DNA of 64,000 nt from an archaeon (lineage in GTDB: Archaea; Micrarchaeota; Micrarchaeia; Anstonellales; Bilamarchaeaceae), in assembly GCA_020053355.1 (NCBI GenBank), contig JAGVNI010000008.1, forward strand, positions 159,839 through 223,838. The letters run 5' to 3'. Made by a program: the position numbers and the translations under genes. Shown here piece by piece: positions 38,933 to 47,717 of the stretch (position 1 is the first letter of the stretch; each line of letters begins with the position of its first letter). The notes under the pieces were generated by a model. That model was not told the DNA's origin. It made no database searches and was given only the letters and a program-made list of their open reading frames with translations.

Positions 38933-39730
38933 ATGGCAACAAGAGAACGCATCCAGTCCCTTCGGAGAGCCACATGGGATTATGTCGAAGCCAGGCGGCT
39001 GGTATCGGAGAGGGGGATGAAGCTGCCGTCGAACGTGCTGCATGACGAGTACATGCGGACGGGCAACTGGGAGCGCGTGAAGGACATATATCCAGCCTGG
39101 GCAAGGGAAATCCTGGTTTATCCGCGAATCGGGCGGAAATTCGCAAAAGGCAAGGACGTGATTGACTCTGGGGAGGACCGGCTTGGAAGGAGATGGGTGC
39201 TACCGGCCTCGTATGTGAAAAAGGCGCACGAGAAGGGGGAAGTCTACGGAATCGTAGATGCCGGCCTTCTCGTTGTCCCAGGCCAGTTGGAAGAGAAAAA
39301 CTGGAGGGTGATAGTCCATCCGCAAATCATCACGGTTCTCCATAACGTCGTCTGCCTGGATTCCATGGGCGGATTGATGAACGAAATGACCGGCCTTCCG
39401 CACAGGGTGCCGTCCGGGCAAAGGATACCCGAAGGCCGGAAAAGGCACCTTTTCCGAAATGAAGGATGCGGTGTTCGGCCGATTATCAGGGGCGTTTTCG
39501 GGCCGCATGTGGATGCCCGATTCGACATAAACGCAGGGGATGGCTGGCCCGTTTTTTATCGGGACGAGCGCGACGGCATCGAGTACACCCGCTTCAAGGG
39601 ATTCGGAGTCGCAGGGGTAAAGGAAGAGAAAACGCTCCTCAGCGTCGCAAGGAACGATAACCGGCTGATTGTCGAAGGCACGCCGGAGATGCTCGATGCC
39701 GTCCTTCGGCAAATCGAGAATCTCAAATGA
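38933..39730 (+). CDS. Distant relative of the tandem-array family
   Basis: This 265-aa unknown protein aligns by eye, in order, with the 1-5 kb family. 'NWERVKDIYPAWAREILVYP' matches the family 'EWRSVKGAFGCWTGTIAAYD', 'GKDVIDSGEDRLGRRWVLP' matches 'LGKNIEYQDPDTGIRYVF', 'LPHRVPSGQRI' matches 'DPKHDIPAGN', 'GVRPIIRG' matches 'IRLVVRG', and the tail 'RLIVEGTPEMLDAVLRQIENLK' matches 'GTPEQIAAAARLIEQLK'. The VPEEHxGKKN core is poorly conserved. It is soluble with no catalytic motif. It lies divergent from a Ser/Thr kinase, which suggests it may be a kinase partner or substrate, though that is speculation. Confidence 0.75.
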   Translation: MATRERIQSLRRATWDYVEARRLVSERGMKLPSNVLHDEYMRTGNWERVKDIYPAWAREILVYPRIGRKFAKGKDVIDSGEDRLGRRWVLPASYVKKAHEKGEVYGIVDAGLLVVPGQLEEKNWRVIVHPQIITVLHNVVCLDSMGGLMNEMTGLPHRVPSGQRIPEGRKRHLFRNEGCGVRPIIRGVFGPHVDARFDINAGDGWPVFYRDERDGIEYTRFKGFGVAGVKEEKTLLSVARNDNRLIVEGTPEMLDAVLRQIENLK

Positions 39731-39755
39731 ATTCCGGTTTTACCAGCTTCTTTTT

Positions 39756-40517
39756 TCAATGACGGTTTTTTCCGGTTCTTGGACCGCTACCGACAATCGC
39801 CACACCTGCAGGATTGGACCAGTCGAAGTCGGCGACAACGCTGCGCCCCCCGTCTCCGCCCACGCCACGGGCAAAGGAGCCGTGCCATCCGGTTGCTCCC
39901 TTCTCGAAACGTGTTCTCACCCACCCGTATCGGGCTGCCGGGTCGTCGGGTGACGCGGGTTTGCCTGCTTCCGGGAGGCCGCCGCTATCGGTTTGCGCCC
40001 ACCCGTTATTCATGAATCTCACCGCCCTCACCTTTCCTTCGAGCGCAGCAGGGCCGGTTGGCGAAACAGCATACTCTTTTTCGCCGGTCTGGGTTATTTG
40101 CAGCAGTTCTATTGAATCAAAGACGCCCATGCCCCCGGCCACTTTTTGAAGGCTAATCTTTTTTCCGCAAAACCGGACCGGCACGTCCGGGATGGCTATC
40201 CTGTAGCGGACCCCATTCTCAACCCATAGGATTTCCCTGCCAAGCGGCGACTCCGGGTCCTTGTTGTAAACGCAGTATTCGCCGGTCCGAACCCACCGGT
40301 CGCCCATGATGGCCGGATAAATCCCGGCCGCATTTAGGGCATCGTCGACATCCAGCGCATCGTCGATATCCTTCATCAACGCGATATGCTCTGTTTTCCT
40401 GTCGATTTTTCCAGGAAGCTGGAACATCTGCGCTTGCGTGAAGTCCCCGTCCATTGCCCTAATCCGCCTTCCGCCGGGCAGACATAGGGGATTTTTTTCA
40501 ACATCCATAAGTTCCAC
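39756..40517 (-). CDS. Second distant relative of the tandem-array family
   Basis: This is a 253-aa protein. The middle region 'WVRTGEYCVYNKDPESPLGREILWVENGVRYRIAIP' corresponds by eye to the family's 'W.GTIAAYDKPDQKLGKNIEY...GIRYVFPVP', and 'FCGKKISLQ' to 'IGKKNIALI'. 'ARYGWVRTRFEKG' and 'NPAGVAIVGSG' fall where the family has 'R.EKGVGLVVR' and 'FGVAVE'. The N-terminus and a 'DDALDVDDALNAAG' acidic helix differ. It converges on the 38933 gene (T-runs between them at 39751-39756 and 39767-39772). The function is unknown. Confidence 0.65.
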   Translation of the reverse strand: MELMDVEKNPLCLPGGRRIRAMDGDFTQAQMFQLPGKIDRKTEHIALMKDIDDALDVDDALNAAGIYPAIMGDRWVRTGEYCVYNKDPESPLGREILWVENGVRYRIAIPDVPVRFCGKKISLQKVAGGMGVFDSIELLQITQTGEKEYAVSPTGPAALEGKVRAVRFMNNGWAQTDSGGLPEAGKPASPDDPAARYGWVRTRFEKGATGWHGSFARGVGGDGGRSVVADFDWSNPAGVAIVGSGPRTGKNRH

Positions 40518-40537
40518 CGTGATTTGATAGGAGAGTA

Positions 40538-40761
40538 TGGGCCCGCCCAGGATCGAACTGGGTATCTTTCGCGTTCCCAGCGAGAGAAAATCGAACGGAT
40601 TGCCGTTCGATAAATCTTTCGCGTGTAAGGCGAACGTCTTACCGTTGTCAGCCTTGCTGGCACGACAGGGAACAGAGTTCCCTGCGCCCCATTGAAACGA
40701 AACATCGTTTCAATAGGGAAACTTGAACGGATTGCCGTTCAAGGCTGTCGACTACGAGCCC
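40538..40761 (-). tRNA. tRNA-Val (TAC) interrupted by two insertions
   Basis: On the minus strand the acceptor arms GGGCTCG (40761-40755) and CGGGCCC (ending 40539) pair with one U-G, with A73 at 40538. The anticodon arm is TTCGC CTTACAC GCGAA with anticodon TAC, and the T-arm is CCCAG TTCGATC CTGGG. Two inserts break it: about 100 nt in the D-loop (about 40749-40650, flanked by GACA) and 50 nt at the anticodon-stem/variable-loop junction (about 40624-40575, flanked by an 11-nt direct repeat ACGCGAAAGAT). Removing both gives a 74-nt standard tRNA. The anticodon loop itself has no intron. Both inserts carry the hairpin GAACGG-CAAT-CCGTTC. Confidence 0.85.
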
Positions 40762-40811
40762 TTATCAGATTAAACCATTCTCCCGATTCCGAGTTTTGTC
40801 GGATGTTCTTT

Positions 40812-41339
40812 TTAACCCTCCAGATGCAGCGAATCCCTGCACTTTGCGCAGAATTCCTTCCCCTTGGAATCCACGCCTTCAACCGAATCAGACGGCGCCA
40901 TCACGCACGACTTGTCCCGGCAATCAGGCAGGCCGCAAAGGCGGCCGATTTGGCGCAGCACCTCCTTCCGGATGCGCTCCCTGAAGAGGAGGCCCGCAGA
41001 GGGCAAATCGGCAGGGGGCCCGTAGAACCTCGGGTCGAGCCGGGTGGCCGAAACCATCGCGCAGCCGTTTTTCGCATGGGAGAAGACGAATTCCCTGCTG
41101 CCGCAAAACAGGTCCTCATGCACCACGAACACAGTCTTGTCCCCGGATACCGCAAGGGGTGCGAGTTCGGCCAGAAGCACGTCCGCAACATATTGGTTCC
41201 GGATCTTCCGGAAAGACCGCGTGAAGGGGAAATCGATGAATTTCGTCGAAACAGGGCTGCGGAATGTCCCGGCTAGGGAGTCCACGAGGGCATTGAAGCC
41301 GGGGATTGTGCGGCCGGCAAGAATCAATCCGATGTGCAT
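40812..41339 (-). CDS. Archaemetzincin-like protein with degenerate catalytic motif
   Basis: This 175-aa protein matches archaemetzincin (M54) over its length: 'RNQYVADVLLAEL', 'VVHEDLFCGSREFVFSHA', 'AMVSATRLDPRFYG', and the C-terminal structural zinc site 'CRDKSCVM' with 'FCAKC'. The catalytic helix should read HExxHxxGxxHC; here residues 129-140 are RQIGRLCGLPDC, so all three His and the Glu are lost (R, Q, R, D). The fold-supporting cysteines remain. It is therefore probably a non-catalytic member, perhaps a binding protein. It lies 32 nt upstream of the second Ser/Thr kinase on the same strand. Confidence 0.85.
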   Translation of the reverse strand: MHIGLILAGRTIPGFNALVDSLAGTFRSPVSTKFIDFPFTRSFRKIRNQYVADVLLAELAPLAVSGDKTVFVVHEDLFCGSREFVFSHAKNGCAMVSATRLDPRFYGPPADLPSAGLLFRERIRKEVLRQIGRLCGLPDCRDKSCVMAPSDSVEGVDSKGKEFCAKCRDSLHLEG

Positions 41340-41371
41340 CAGGGGAAATAGGACGGCGTTTTCTTAAAAAC

Positions 41372-42277
<906 letters not shown>

Positions 42278-42361
42278 GGCATCGGGATGTTGGGCGGAAA
42301 GAAATATAAATAGTGTATAATGGTGTTCAAGAATGAGATGCAACGAAAACGGGGAGTAAGA

Positions 42362-42392
42362 TGGAAAAAGAGAGATAATAAATGAAAAAAAA
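42362..42392 (-). terminator. Poly-T terminator after the glutamine-synthetase-like gene
   Basis: On the minus strand a T8 run (42385-42392) followed by further T-rich sequence lies about 20 nt after the stop, consistent with archaeal termination. Confidence 0.5.
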
Positions 42393-42410
42393 CAGGGAAA
42401 AGGCCGGCTT

Positions 42411-43796
42411 TCAGACGTTGAAGTATTTCTGGAGCTCGTAGCCGCTGACGCCCTTCATGGCATCCTTGTGCTGCTTGAGTTTCAGGTCCAGGTAATCCGC
42501 GAGAAGCTCGGTCGGAAGCACGCCTTTGAGGAACGCGGTGTCGCTCTGCAATGCAGATGCGGCGTCGAAAAGGCTTCCTGGAAGCTCTTTCTCGGTCCTC
42601 TTCTTGGCATTCGCCTCCTCCACCGGGTTTCCGGGGTCGGTCTTCTTCTTCACGCCGTCAAGGCCCGCCGCAGCGACAAGCGCGTGGGCAAGATACGGGT
42701 TCGCCGCAGGGTCCGCCCCGCGGTAGGTAATCCTCTTGGCCTCCTTGATGTTCTTCTTATAGCTCGGAACGCTCACCAGGGCATCCTTGTCCGAGACGCT
42801 CCATCCGACCTTGAACCCTTCGGCGGCGAGCCTCCGATATGAGTTCGGGGTCGGAGCCGTGAATAGGGAAAGCGCCGCCGCGTGCTCAAGAAGTCCGCCG
42901 ATGAAGTACCTGCCGGTCTGGCTGATTTGCCCGTACGTTTCCTTGCCGTCATAGAACAGGTTCTGTTCGCTGGTCTTCCAGAGGCTGAGCGAGATGTTGA
43001 GGGAGTTTCCCTTCTCGCCCTCGACCGGGTACGGCATGAATGTCGCCGAGGCATTGACTGCCGTGGCGAGGTTCCGCGTGATGAATTTCAGCGTGTTGAC
43101 CGCGTCGCCGGCTGATTTCAGGCTTCTTGGCGACAGTTCGAAGGTCTGCTGGCCGGTCGGGGCCCTGCCGTGGCGGTGCGAGTCCACGAGCACGCCGAAG
43201 CTGTCCTCCAGGCTCTCGGAAATCTGCGTCCGGGCAGAATACATCGAATCGTAAGGCGTTGCCACAAAGGCCCCGGTCTTCTCGTTCGAGAGAGGCGACG
43301 GGCCCCATTTCGCTTCGCGGGAATCCATGGCTATCCCAGTGCCCCTTCCACGGGTGGCCTTGTCGGCAGTGACCGTGTCGAACATGACGCACTCCACTTC
43401 GCTTCCGACAAGCGAACTCTTTATGCCTGCGGCGCCGAAGTTGGTTTCCATCCTTTCTGCGACATATCTAGGGTCTTTGAGGAACCTCTCCTTTTTGACC
43501 GCGACCATGACGTCGCAAATCAGCCTGACTGTCGCCGGTTCCCAGGGAAGGCGGGCAAGCGTGTCCGGATCGGGAAGAAGCACGAGGTCGCCCTGGTCCG
43601 AATTGCCGAAGACTTCGGCGAGGTCGGCGGCATGGACGCCGTTGCCGAACGTCGCCTCCTCAAGCTTCCGGTTGGAGACGCTGACGCGGTGCATCTGGCC
43701 TTTGATGTCGAAGAACTGAAGGTCGACCCACCGAATCTCGTTTGTAGCGATATATTTCATCACATCGTCTATAGCAGACAAAAGACCACCTGGCAT
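42411..43796 (-). CDS. Glutamine-synthetase-fold protein with altered active site
   Basis: This 461-aa protein has the overall GSI layout: N-terminal beta-grasp ('EIRWVDLQFFDIKGQMHRVSV'), 'LPWEPATVRLICDV', 'GSEVECVMFD' (first two metal Glu, residues 133 and 135) and 'ANPYLAHALVAAAGLDGVK'. Several catalytic positions differ from active enzymes by my alignment. HHE is HRH (207-209), GQxE is GQQT (215-218), the ATP-site 'GxxxHxxxS' is 'GNSLNISLS' with Asn267, and RxExR is RITYR (355-359). It may be inactive, act on another amine, or serve as a regulator. Length is normal. Preceded by a TATA-like CTATTTATTCC (about 43815-43826). Confidence 0.8.
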   Translation of the reverse strand: MPGGLLSAIDDVMKYIATNEIRWVDLQFFDIKGQMHRVSVSNRKLEEATFGNGVHAADLAEVFGNSDQGDLVLLPDPDTLARLPWEPATVRLICDVMVAVKKERFLKDPRYVAERMETNFGAAGIKSSLVGSEVECVMFDTVTADKATRGRGTGIAMDSREAKWGPSPLSNEKTGAFVATPYDSMYSARTQISESLEDSFGVLVDSHRHGRAPTGQQTFELSPRSLKSAGDAVNTLKFITRNLATAVNASATFMPYPVEGEKGNSLNISLSLWKTSEQNLFYDGKETYGQISQTGRYFIGGLLEHAAALSLFTAPTPNSYRRLAAEGFKVGWSVSDKDALVSVPSYKKNIKEAKRITYRGADPAANPYLAHALVAAAGLDGVKKKTDPGNPVEEANAKKRTEKELPGSLFDAASALQSDTAFLKGVLPTELLADYLDLKLKQHKDAMKGVSGYELQKYFNV

Positions 43797-43861
43797 ATTC
43801 TAAGGTATTATAGGAATAAATAGGTATCGAAAAGCCACCTCGGAGAGCGCGATAAAGCGCG

Positions 43862-45265
43862 CTAGCCGCAGCACAAATCCCCGTCCTTGCGCTCTTTGGC
43901 GAGCTTCCTTGCGACCGGCGTAATGTAGTCCTCGTTCAGGCATCCGGTGCAGATTGGGAGGCCGATGGCTTTTTTCAGGCCTTCCAGGGAGAGGTAGCCG
44001 AGGCTGTCGGCTCCGAGGAACTTGCCGACCTCAGAGACGGTCTTCCGGTTGGCAATCAGTTCCTCATAGGATTTCATGTCCACTCCATAGAAACAGGGCG
44101 CCTTCAAGGGGGGGCATGTGATGCGCACATGGACTTCCTTGGCTCCGGCGTCCCGGACAAGAGCCACGATTTCCTTGAGCGTGGTGCCCCGCACGATGCT
44201 GTCGTCTATTAGGACGACCCGTTTTCCGGCAATAAGGCCGTGAACCGGGTTCAGCTTCAGCCGCACGCTGCCCGAGCGTTTCGACTGGCTCGGCATGATG
44301 AACGTCCTGCCGATATACCTGTTCTTTATCAGCCCCTCCTCCACTGGGAGGCCCGATGCGGCGGCGTACGCTTCGGCGGCTGTCCGCGACGTGTCCGGAA
44401 CCGGCACCACGATGTCGGCTTTCGCCGGGTGCTCGCGGGCCAGTTCCTCGCCCAAGCGCTTGCGCACCTCATACACCGCCTTGCCGTTTATTATGGAATC
44501 CGGCCTTGAGAAATAGACGTATTCGAACATGCAGTGCCGGGTCTCTTTCTTCTCCAGGCTAATCCGTTCCATGCCGGAGCCCAGGACGACAAGTTCGCCC
44601 CCTTCCACCACGCCCTTGTATGGAATGCCGTTCACGTCAAGGGCGCAGCTTTCGCTTGCAAAGGAGATGAACCGCTCGTTCTCGCCCCAGACGAGGGGCC
44701 GGATTGCATGCGGGTCGCGGAAGACGGCAAGAGACTTTCCGATGATGGCGGCATCGGAGTAAGCGCCATCGAGCGTCGAAATCACATGACGGACCGCATC
44801 CTCTATTGTGGACCCGGTCTTGAGCCTTGAATCCAGAAGGAACGCTATCGGCTCGGAATCCACGGTCCCCGTAAATTCATATCCGGATTTCTCCAATGCG
44901 GCACGGACCGCGTCATAGTTTGCGAGATGGCCGTTGTGGGTGACGGAGACGTTCCCGATGACTGATGGCTGGACATCCTGGATGAGGCACCTCCCCGTAG
45001 TGGGATAGCGGGTGTGGCCGATTCCCATCTGGCCATCCAGCGCCAGGTCTGCTTCGGTGAATATGTCGGTCACCAGGCCGAGGCCGCGCCTTGCGACAAG
45101 GCCGTCTTTGCCTAAAACCACGAAGCCGGCCGCATCCTGGCCCCGGTGCTGCAGGGCGACAAGCGCGCGGAAGAGGTAAGGGGCGACATCCTCCCCTTTC
45201 TTAGAGACGATGGCGATGATGCCGCACTCCTCGTGCTTCTCGGAAAACTGCGAAAAAGAGGCCAT
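43862..45265 (-). CDS. purF: Amidophosphoribosyltransferase PurF
   Basis: This 467-aa enzyme carries out the first committed step of purine synthesis (PRPP + Gln to phosphoribosylamine). An N-terminal leader of 13 residues ends at 'EECGIIAIV', where the Cys becomes the N-terminal nucleophile after processing. The glutaminase domain shows 'LQHRGQDAAGF', 'GIGHTRYPTTG' and 'VTHNGHLANYD'. The PRTase domain has 'VVLIDDSIVRGTT' (PRPP loop). C-terminal cysteines ('ICTGCLNEDY', 'GDLCCG') and 'CPPLKAPCFYG' fit the Fe-S cluster form. The start at 45265 is supported by the TATA box at 45284-45293. Confidence 0.95.
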   Translation of the reverse strand: MASFSQFSEKHEECGIIAIVSKKGEDVAPYLFRALVALQHRGQDAAGFVVLGKDGLVARRGLGLVTDIFTEADLALDGQMGIGHTRYPTTGRCLIQDVQPSVIGNVSVTHNGHLANYDAVRAALEKSGYEFTGTVDSEPIAFLLDSRLKTGSTIEDAVRHVISTLDGAYSDAAIIGKSLAVFRDPHAIRPLVWGENERFISFASESCALDVNGIPYKGVVEGGELVVLGSGMERISLEKKETRHCMFEYVYFSRPDSIINGKAVYEVRKRLGEELAREHPAKADIVVPVPDTSRTAAEAYAAASGLPVEEGLIKNRYIGRTFIMPSQSKRSGSVRLKLNPVHGLIAGKRVVLIDDSIVRGTTLKEIVALVRDAGAKEVHVRITCPPLKAPCFYGVDMKSYEELIANRKTVSEVGKFLGADSLGYLSLEGLKKAIGLPICTGCLNEDYITPVARKLAKERKDGDLCCG

Positions 45266-45283
45266 AAGTGCTAGTGGCAGCGC

Positions 45284-45293
45284 AAATTTAAAT
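45284..45293. promoter_or_regulatory. Palindromic TATA element shared by purF and the phosphohexomutase gene
   Basis: AAATTTAAAT lies 19-28 nt from the purF ATG and 24-33 nt from the opposite ATG at 45317. Its symmetry lets it serve as TATA box in both directions for two leaderless transcripts in a 51-nt spacer. Confidence 0.6.
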
Positions 45294-45316
45294 CCGTTTT
45301 GGGCAAAGTGTGTTTG

Positions 45317-46672
45317 ATGTTCGGAACATCGGGCATACGGGGCGTCTATGGGCAGGATGTTACGCCAGCCCTTGCTTTTAGGATAGCCGCCATCTTCTGC
45401 GGCAAAAAACTGGTTGTCGGGCGCGACATCCGGGAAAGCGGCCCCACCCTGCTTGACGCGGTCTGCAGGGGCGCAAACGCATCCGGAGCCGATGTGGTCG
45501 ACCTTGGGGTGGTTCCGACTCCGACAGTTGCGCTTGCGACGAAAAAGCACGCATGCCGCGGCATCATGCTGACCGCATCCCACAACCCGCCCGAATACAA
45601 CGGCCTGAAACTGATTGAGCGCGGGAAGGAAATCGGAAAAGCCCTGGAGAAGGAGGTTACCCGCAGGTATGAATCCGGCGAGGCCATGGATGGGACAAGG
45701 GCAGGCGGGCGCAATGGCAGCGTTGATGATGAAAGGGCGCGTGTCCATGATAACGAAATAATCCGCGACCACATGGAGTTGGTGATGAGGATGGTGGATG
45801 CCAGAGCCATCGCCGCGAAGAAGCCGAAGGTCGTGGTGGACTGCAACGGCGCGGCATCGGCCATTACGCCTTACCTCCTGACGGGTCTGGGATGCAGGGT
45901 TGTGAGCGTCAATGCCTCAATGGATTGCTTCAACCGGCCATCCGAGCCAAGCGGCAGGAACTTGGCGTACCTTTCCGGCTTCATCCGTGAGACCGGGGCG
46001 GATTTCGCAATCGCCCATGACGGCGACGGCGACCGGTGCATGGTGATGGACGAGAGAGGCGAAGCCCTTCCCCTGGATTCCCAGCTGGCAATCATGATAG
46101 AGCACGAACTGGAAGGGGCGGGGAAGGGGAGCCGGAAAATCGTCTCCACGGTCGAGTCCTCGCTCGCAATCAGGGATGTCGTGGAAAAGGCCGGAGGAAA
46201 AATAACCATCACGCCAGTCGGAAGCACTTATGTCGGCGATGCGCTCGAGGATGTCGGTGCGTTGTTCGGGGGCGAACCTTGCGGCGAATATATCTACCGT
46301 GACGGCGTGCATGTCCCTGATGCGGTGCTTGCCGCGGCCAAATTCGCGGAGATTTTCTGCCAAAAGGGGGCATTCTCGAAACTCAAAACCCGCTACCCCC
46401 AGAACCCGATGGTCAGGGAGAAGTACGGGACCAAGGACAAGCGCAGGGCCATGGAGGGGATAATCTCGCAAGTGCGCAGCCTTGGAATCAATGGGACTAT
46501 CAGGGCCGATGACGGCATCCGGCTTGATGAGGACGACGGCTGGTTTCTGATTAGGGCATCCGGAACAGAGCCCATCGTCAGGCTGACCATGGAGTACAAG
46601 GCGGAAGGGAAGCTCCGCAGGCGAGAGGATGAGCTGGTTGGGATAATCCGCTCGAATTGCGCCCCAGGTTAG
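45317..46672 (+). CDS. Phosphohexomutase (phosphoglucosamine/phosphomannomutase family)
   Basis: This is a 451-aa alpha-D-phosphohexomutase. It has N-terminal 'MFGTSGIRGVYG', the phosphoserine loop 'MLTASHNPPEYNGLKL', the metal loop 'AHDGDGDRCMVMD', the sugar-specificity loop 'GGEPCGEYIY' and the phosphate-binding 'IRASGTEPIVRL'. Such archaeal enzymes interconvert glucosamine or mannose phosphates for UDP-GlcNAc or GDP-mannose. GEPCGE is closer to the archaeal GlmM/ManB group; exact substrate is uncertain. ATG at 45317 is preferred over TTG at 45299 because of the TATA spacing. Confidence 0.93.
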   Translation: MFGTSGIRGVYGQDVTPALAFRIAAIFCGKKLVVGRDIRESGPTLLDAVCRGANASGADVVDLGVVPTPTVALATKKHACRGIMLTASHNPPEYNGLKLIERGKEIGKALEKEVTRRYESGEAMDGTRAGGRNGSVDDERARVHDNEIIRDHMELVMRMVDARAIAAKKPKVVVDCNGAASAITPYLLTGLGCRVVSVNASMDCFNRPSEPSGRNLAYLSGFIRETGADFAIAHDGDGDRCMVMDERGEALPLDSQLAIMIEHELEGAGKGSRKIVSTVESSLAIRDVVEKAGGKITITPVGSTYVGDALEDVGALFGGEPCGEYIYRDGVHVPDAVLAAAKFAEIFCQKGAFSKLKTRYPQNPMVREKYGTKDKRRAMEGIISQVRSLGINGTIRADDGIRLDEDDGWFLIRASGTEPIVRLTMEYKAEGKLRRREDELVGIIRSNCAPG

Positions 46673-47106
46673 GTCCGGGATTTCGACAGTTTTTCCAGCG
46701 CATGCATCGCGGCATCCTTCTTTTCGGATGGCACAAGGATATGGTCATGGTGGTAGGCGGAATACGCGTTGACGCTAATCCCTTCGCCTGCCAGCGCGGT
46801 CGCGATTTTGGCGAGGAAGCCGACTGCCAGAAGGTCTGAGTTTACGCTGAACGTGATGAGTGCGAAGGGCCCTGCCAGTTTCTCTTCAGTCAGTTCCGAC
46901 GTTTCGGCCCGTATATCCTCGGACACCACAACTGACAGCCCTTCAGCTTCCCTGAATATGGCGACTACGTAATCGAGATAGTTGGCGAGGGCCATTAATT
47001 GGGATTCGTCCACCGATGCCATGTAGTACTTCCCCGAATCAAGCTTGGGGGACATGCCTGCGAGCAGCTCTCCTAGGTCCGACACCGTTTTCTGGGGTTT
47101 TCCCAT
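46669..47106 (-). CDS. ACT-domain protein (DUF2241-like)
   Basis: This 145-aa protein contains two small ligand-binding-type regions: 'GKYYMASVDESQLMALANYLDYVVAIFREAEGLSVVV' and a C-terminal ACT-like 'FALITFSVNSDLLAVGFLAKIATALAGEGISVNAYSAYHHDHILV'. This order matches the DUF2241/ACT family of presumed amino-acid-responsive proteins. The start at 47106 (MGKPQK) gives the normal family length; upstream in-frame codons run into the divergent TPR gene's promoter. It overlaps the end of the convergent mutase gene by 4 nt. Confidence 0.85.
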   Translation of the reverse strand: MGKPQKTVSDLGELLAGMSPKLDSGKYYMASVDESQLMALANYLDYVVAIFREAEGLSVVVSEDIRAETSELTEEKLAGPFALITFSVNSDLLAVGFLAKIATALAGEGISVNAYSAYHHDHILVPSEKKDAAMHALEKLSKSRT

Positions 47107-47189
47107 ATTTGGTGCTGAGAGACCAAAGCTTAAAATCACACGCGGCCAAACCCAAGACAGGGACAATCCAGGGAGATGGAAGTGCATCG

Positions 47190-47690
47190 ATGAAAGCTGA
47201 GGCATACCAAAGGCAGCTGGTCCTGTACCTCAACAACAGGTCGTTTGGCCAGGCCTACGAATTCGCGAAACAGTACGTGAAGGAATATCCGGATGATATG
47301 ATATCGCACTTCCTGCTGGCTAAATCCGCGCTGTGGACGGAGAATTACCAGGAAACGGTCGTCGAGGCGAGAAAGGCCTTCAACCTGGCCAAGAACGAAG
47401 CCGACATGGTGATGTGCGCCATCCACGCCTGCATAGCGTATTACCGCCTGCAGGAATATTCGAAGGGGTTCGAGCTCCTCCTGGCGATGGACAGGATACG
47501 GACGTGCGAGGAGACCGAGCAGCTGTCTTTCCTCTTCAGCCTGGCGCTTGGGAACGATGCCGAAGCGAGGAAGCATTTCGAGGCCATGATGAACATCGAC
47601 AGCGATGCCGCGATGGCGTTCCTCGCGGAAATCGCCGAAGGGGCGCAGTTCGATTACGATAAGATGTTCAGGAAGACGGACAGGTTCTGA
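47190..47690 (+). CDS. TPR-like helical protein, unknown
   Basis: This is a 166-aa all-helical protein. Repeated helix pairs such as 'YLNNRSFGQAYEFAKQYVKEYPDDMISHFLLAKSALW' and 'ENYQETVVEARKAFNLAKNEADMVMCAIHACIAYYRL' have TPR-like spacing and small residues, suggesting a protein-interaction scaffold. The ATG at 47190 is preceded by GGAAGTG at good spacing; longer in-frame starts overlap the divergent ACT-protein gene. No specific partner can be named. Confidence 0.75.
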   Translation: MKAEAYQRQLVLYLNNRSFGQAYEFAKQYVKEYPDDMISHFLLAKSALWTENYQETVVEARKAFNLAKNEADMVMCAIHACIAYYRLQEYSKGFELLLAMDRIRTCEETEQLSFLFSLALGNDAEARKHFEAMMNIDSDAAMAFLAEIAEGAQFDYDKMFRKTDRF

Positions 47691-47717
47691 CGCCAGCGTA
47701 TGGGCAGGCCCGGGAGT

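Noticed and set aside
40376..40705. Minus-strand open frame across the tRNA-Val region
   Set aside because: It is explained by the interrupted tRNA gene and the hairpins, with no protein motif.
40585..40745. CRISPR-like repeats near 40.6-40.7 kb
   Set aside because: Only two copies of a short palindrome are present, inside a tRNA gene, without regular spacers or cas genes.
45266..45772. Extended N-terminus of PurF up to 45772
   Set aside because: The extension covers the promoter and the opposite phosphohexomutase gene. The normal PurF leader begins at 45265, 13 residues before the nucleophile Cys.
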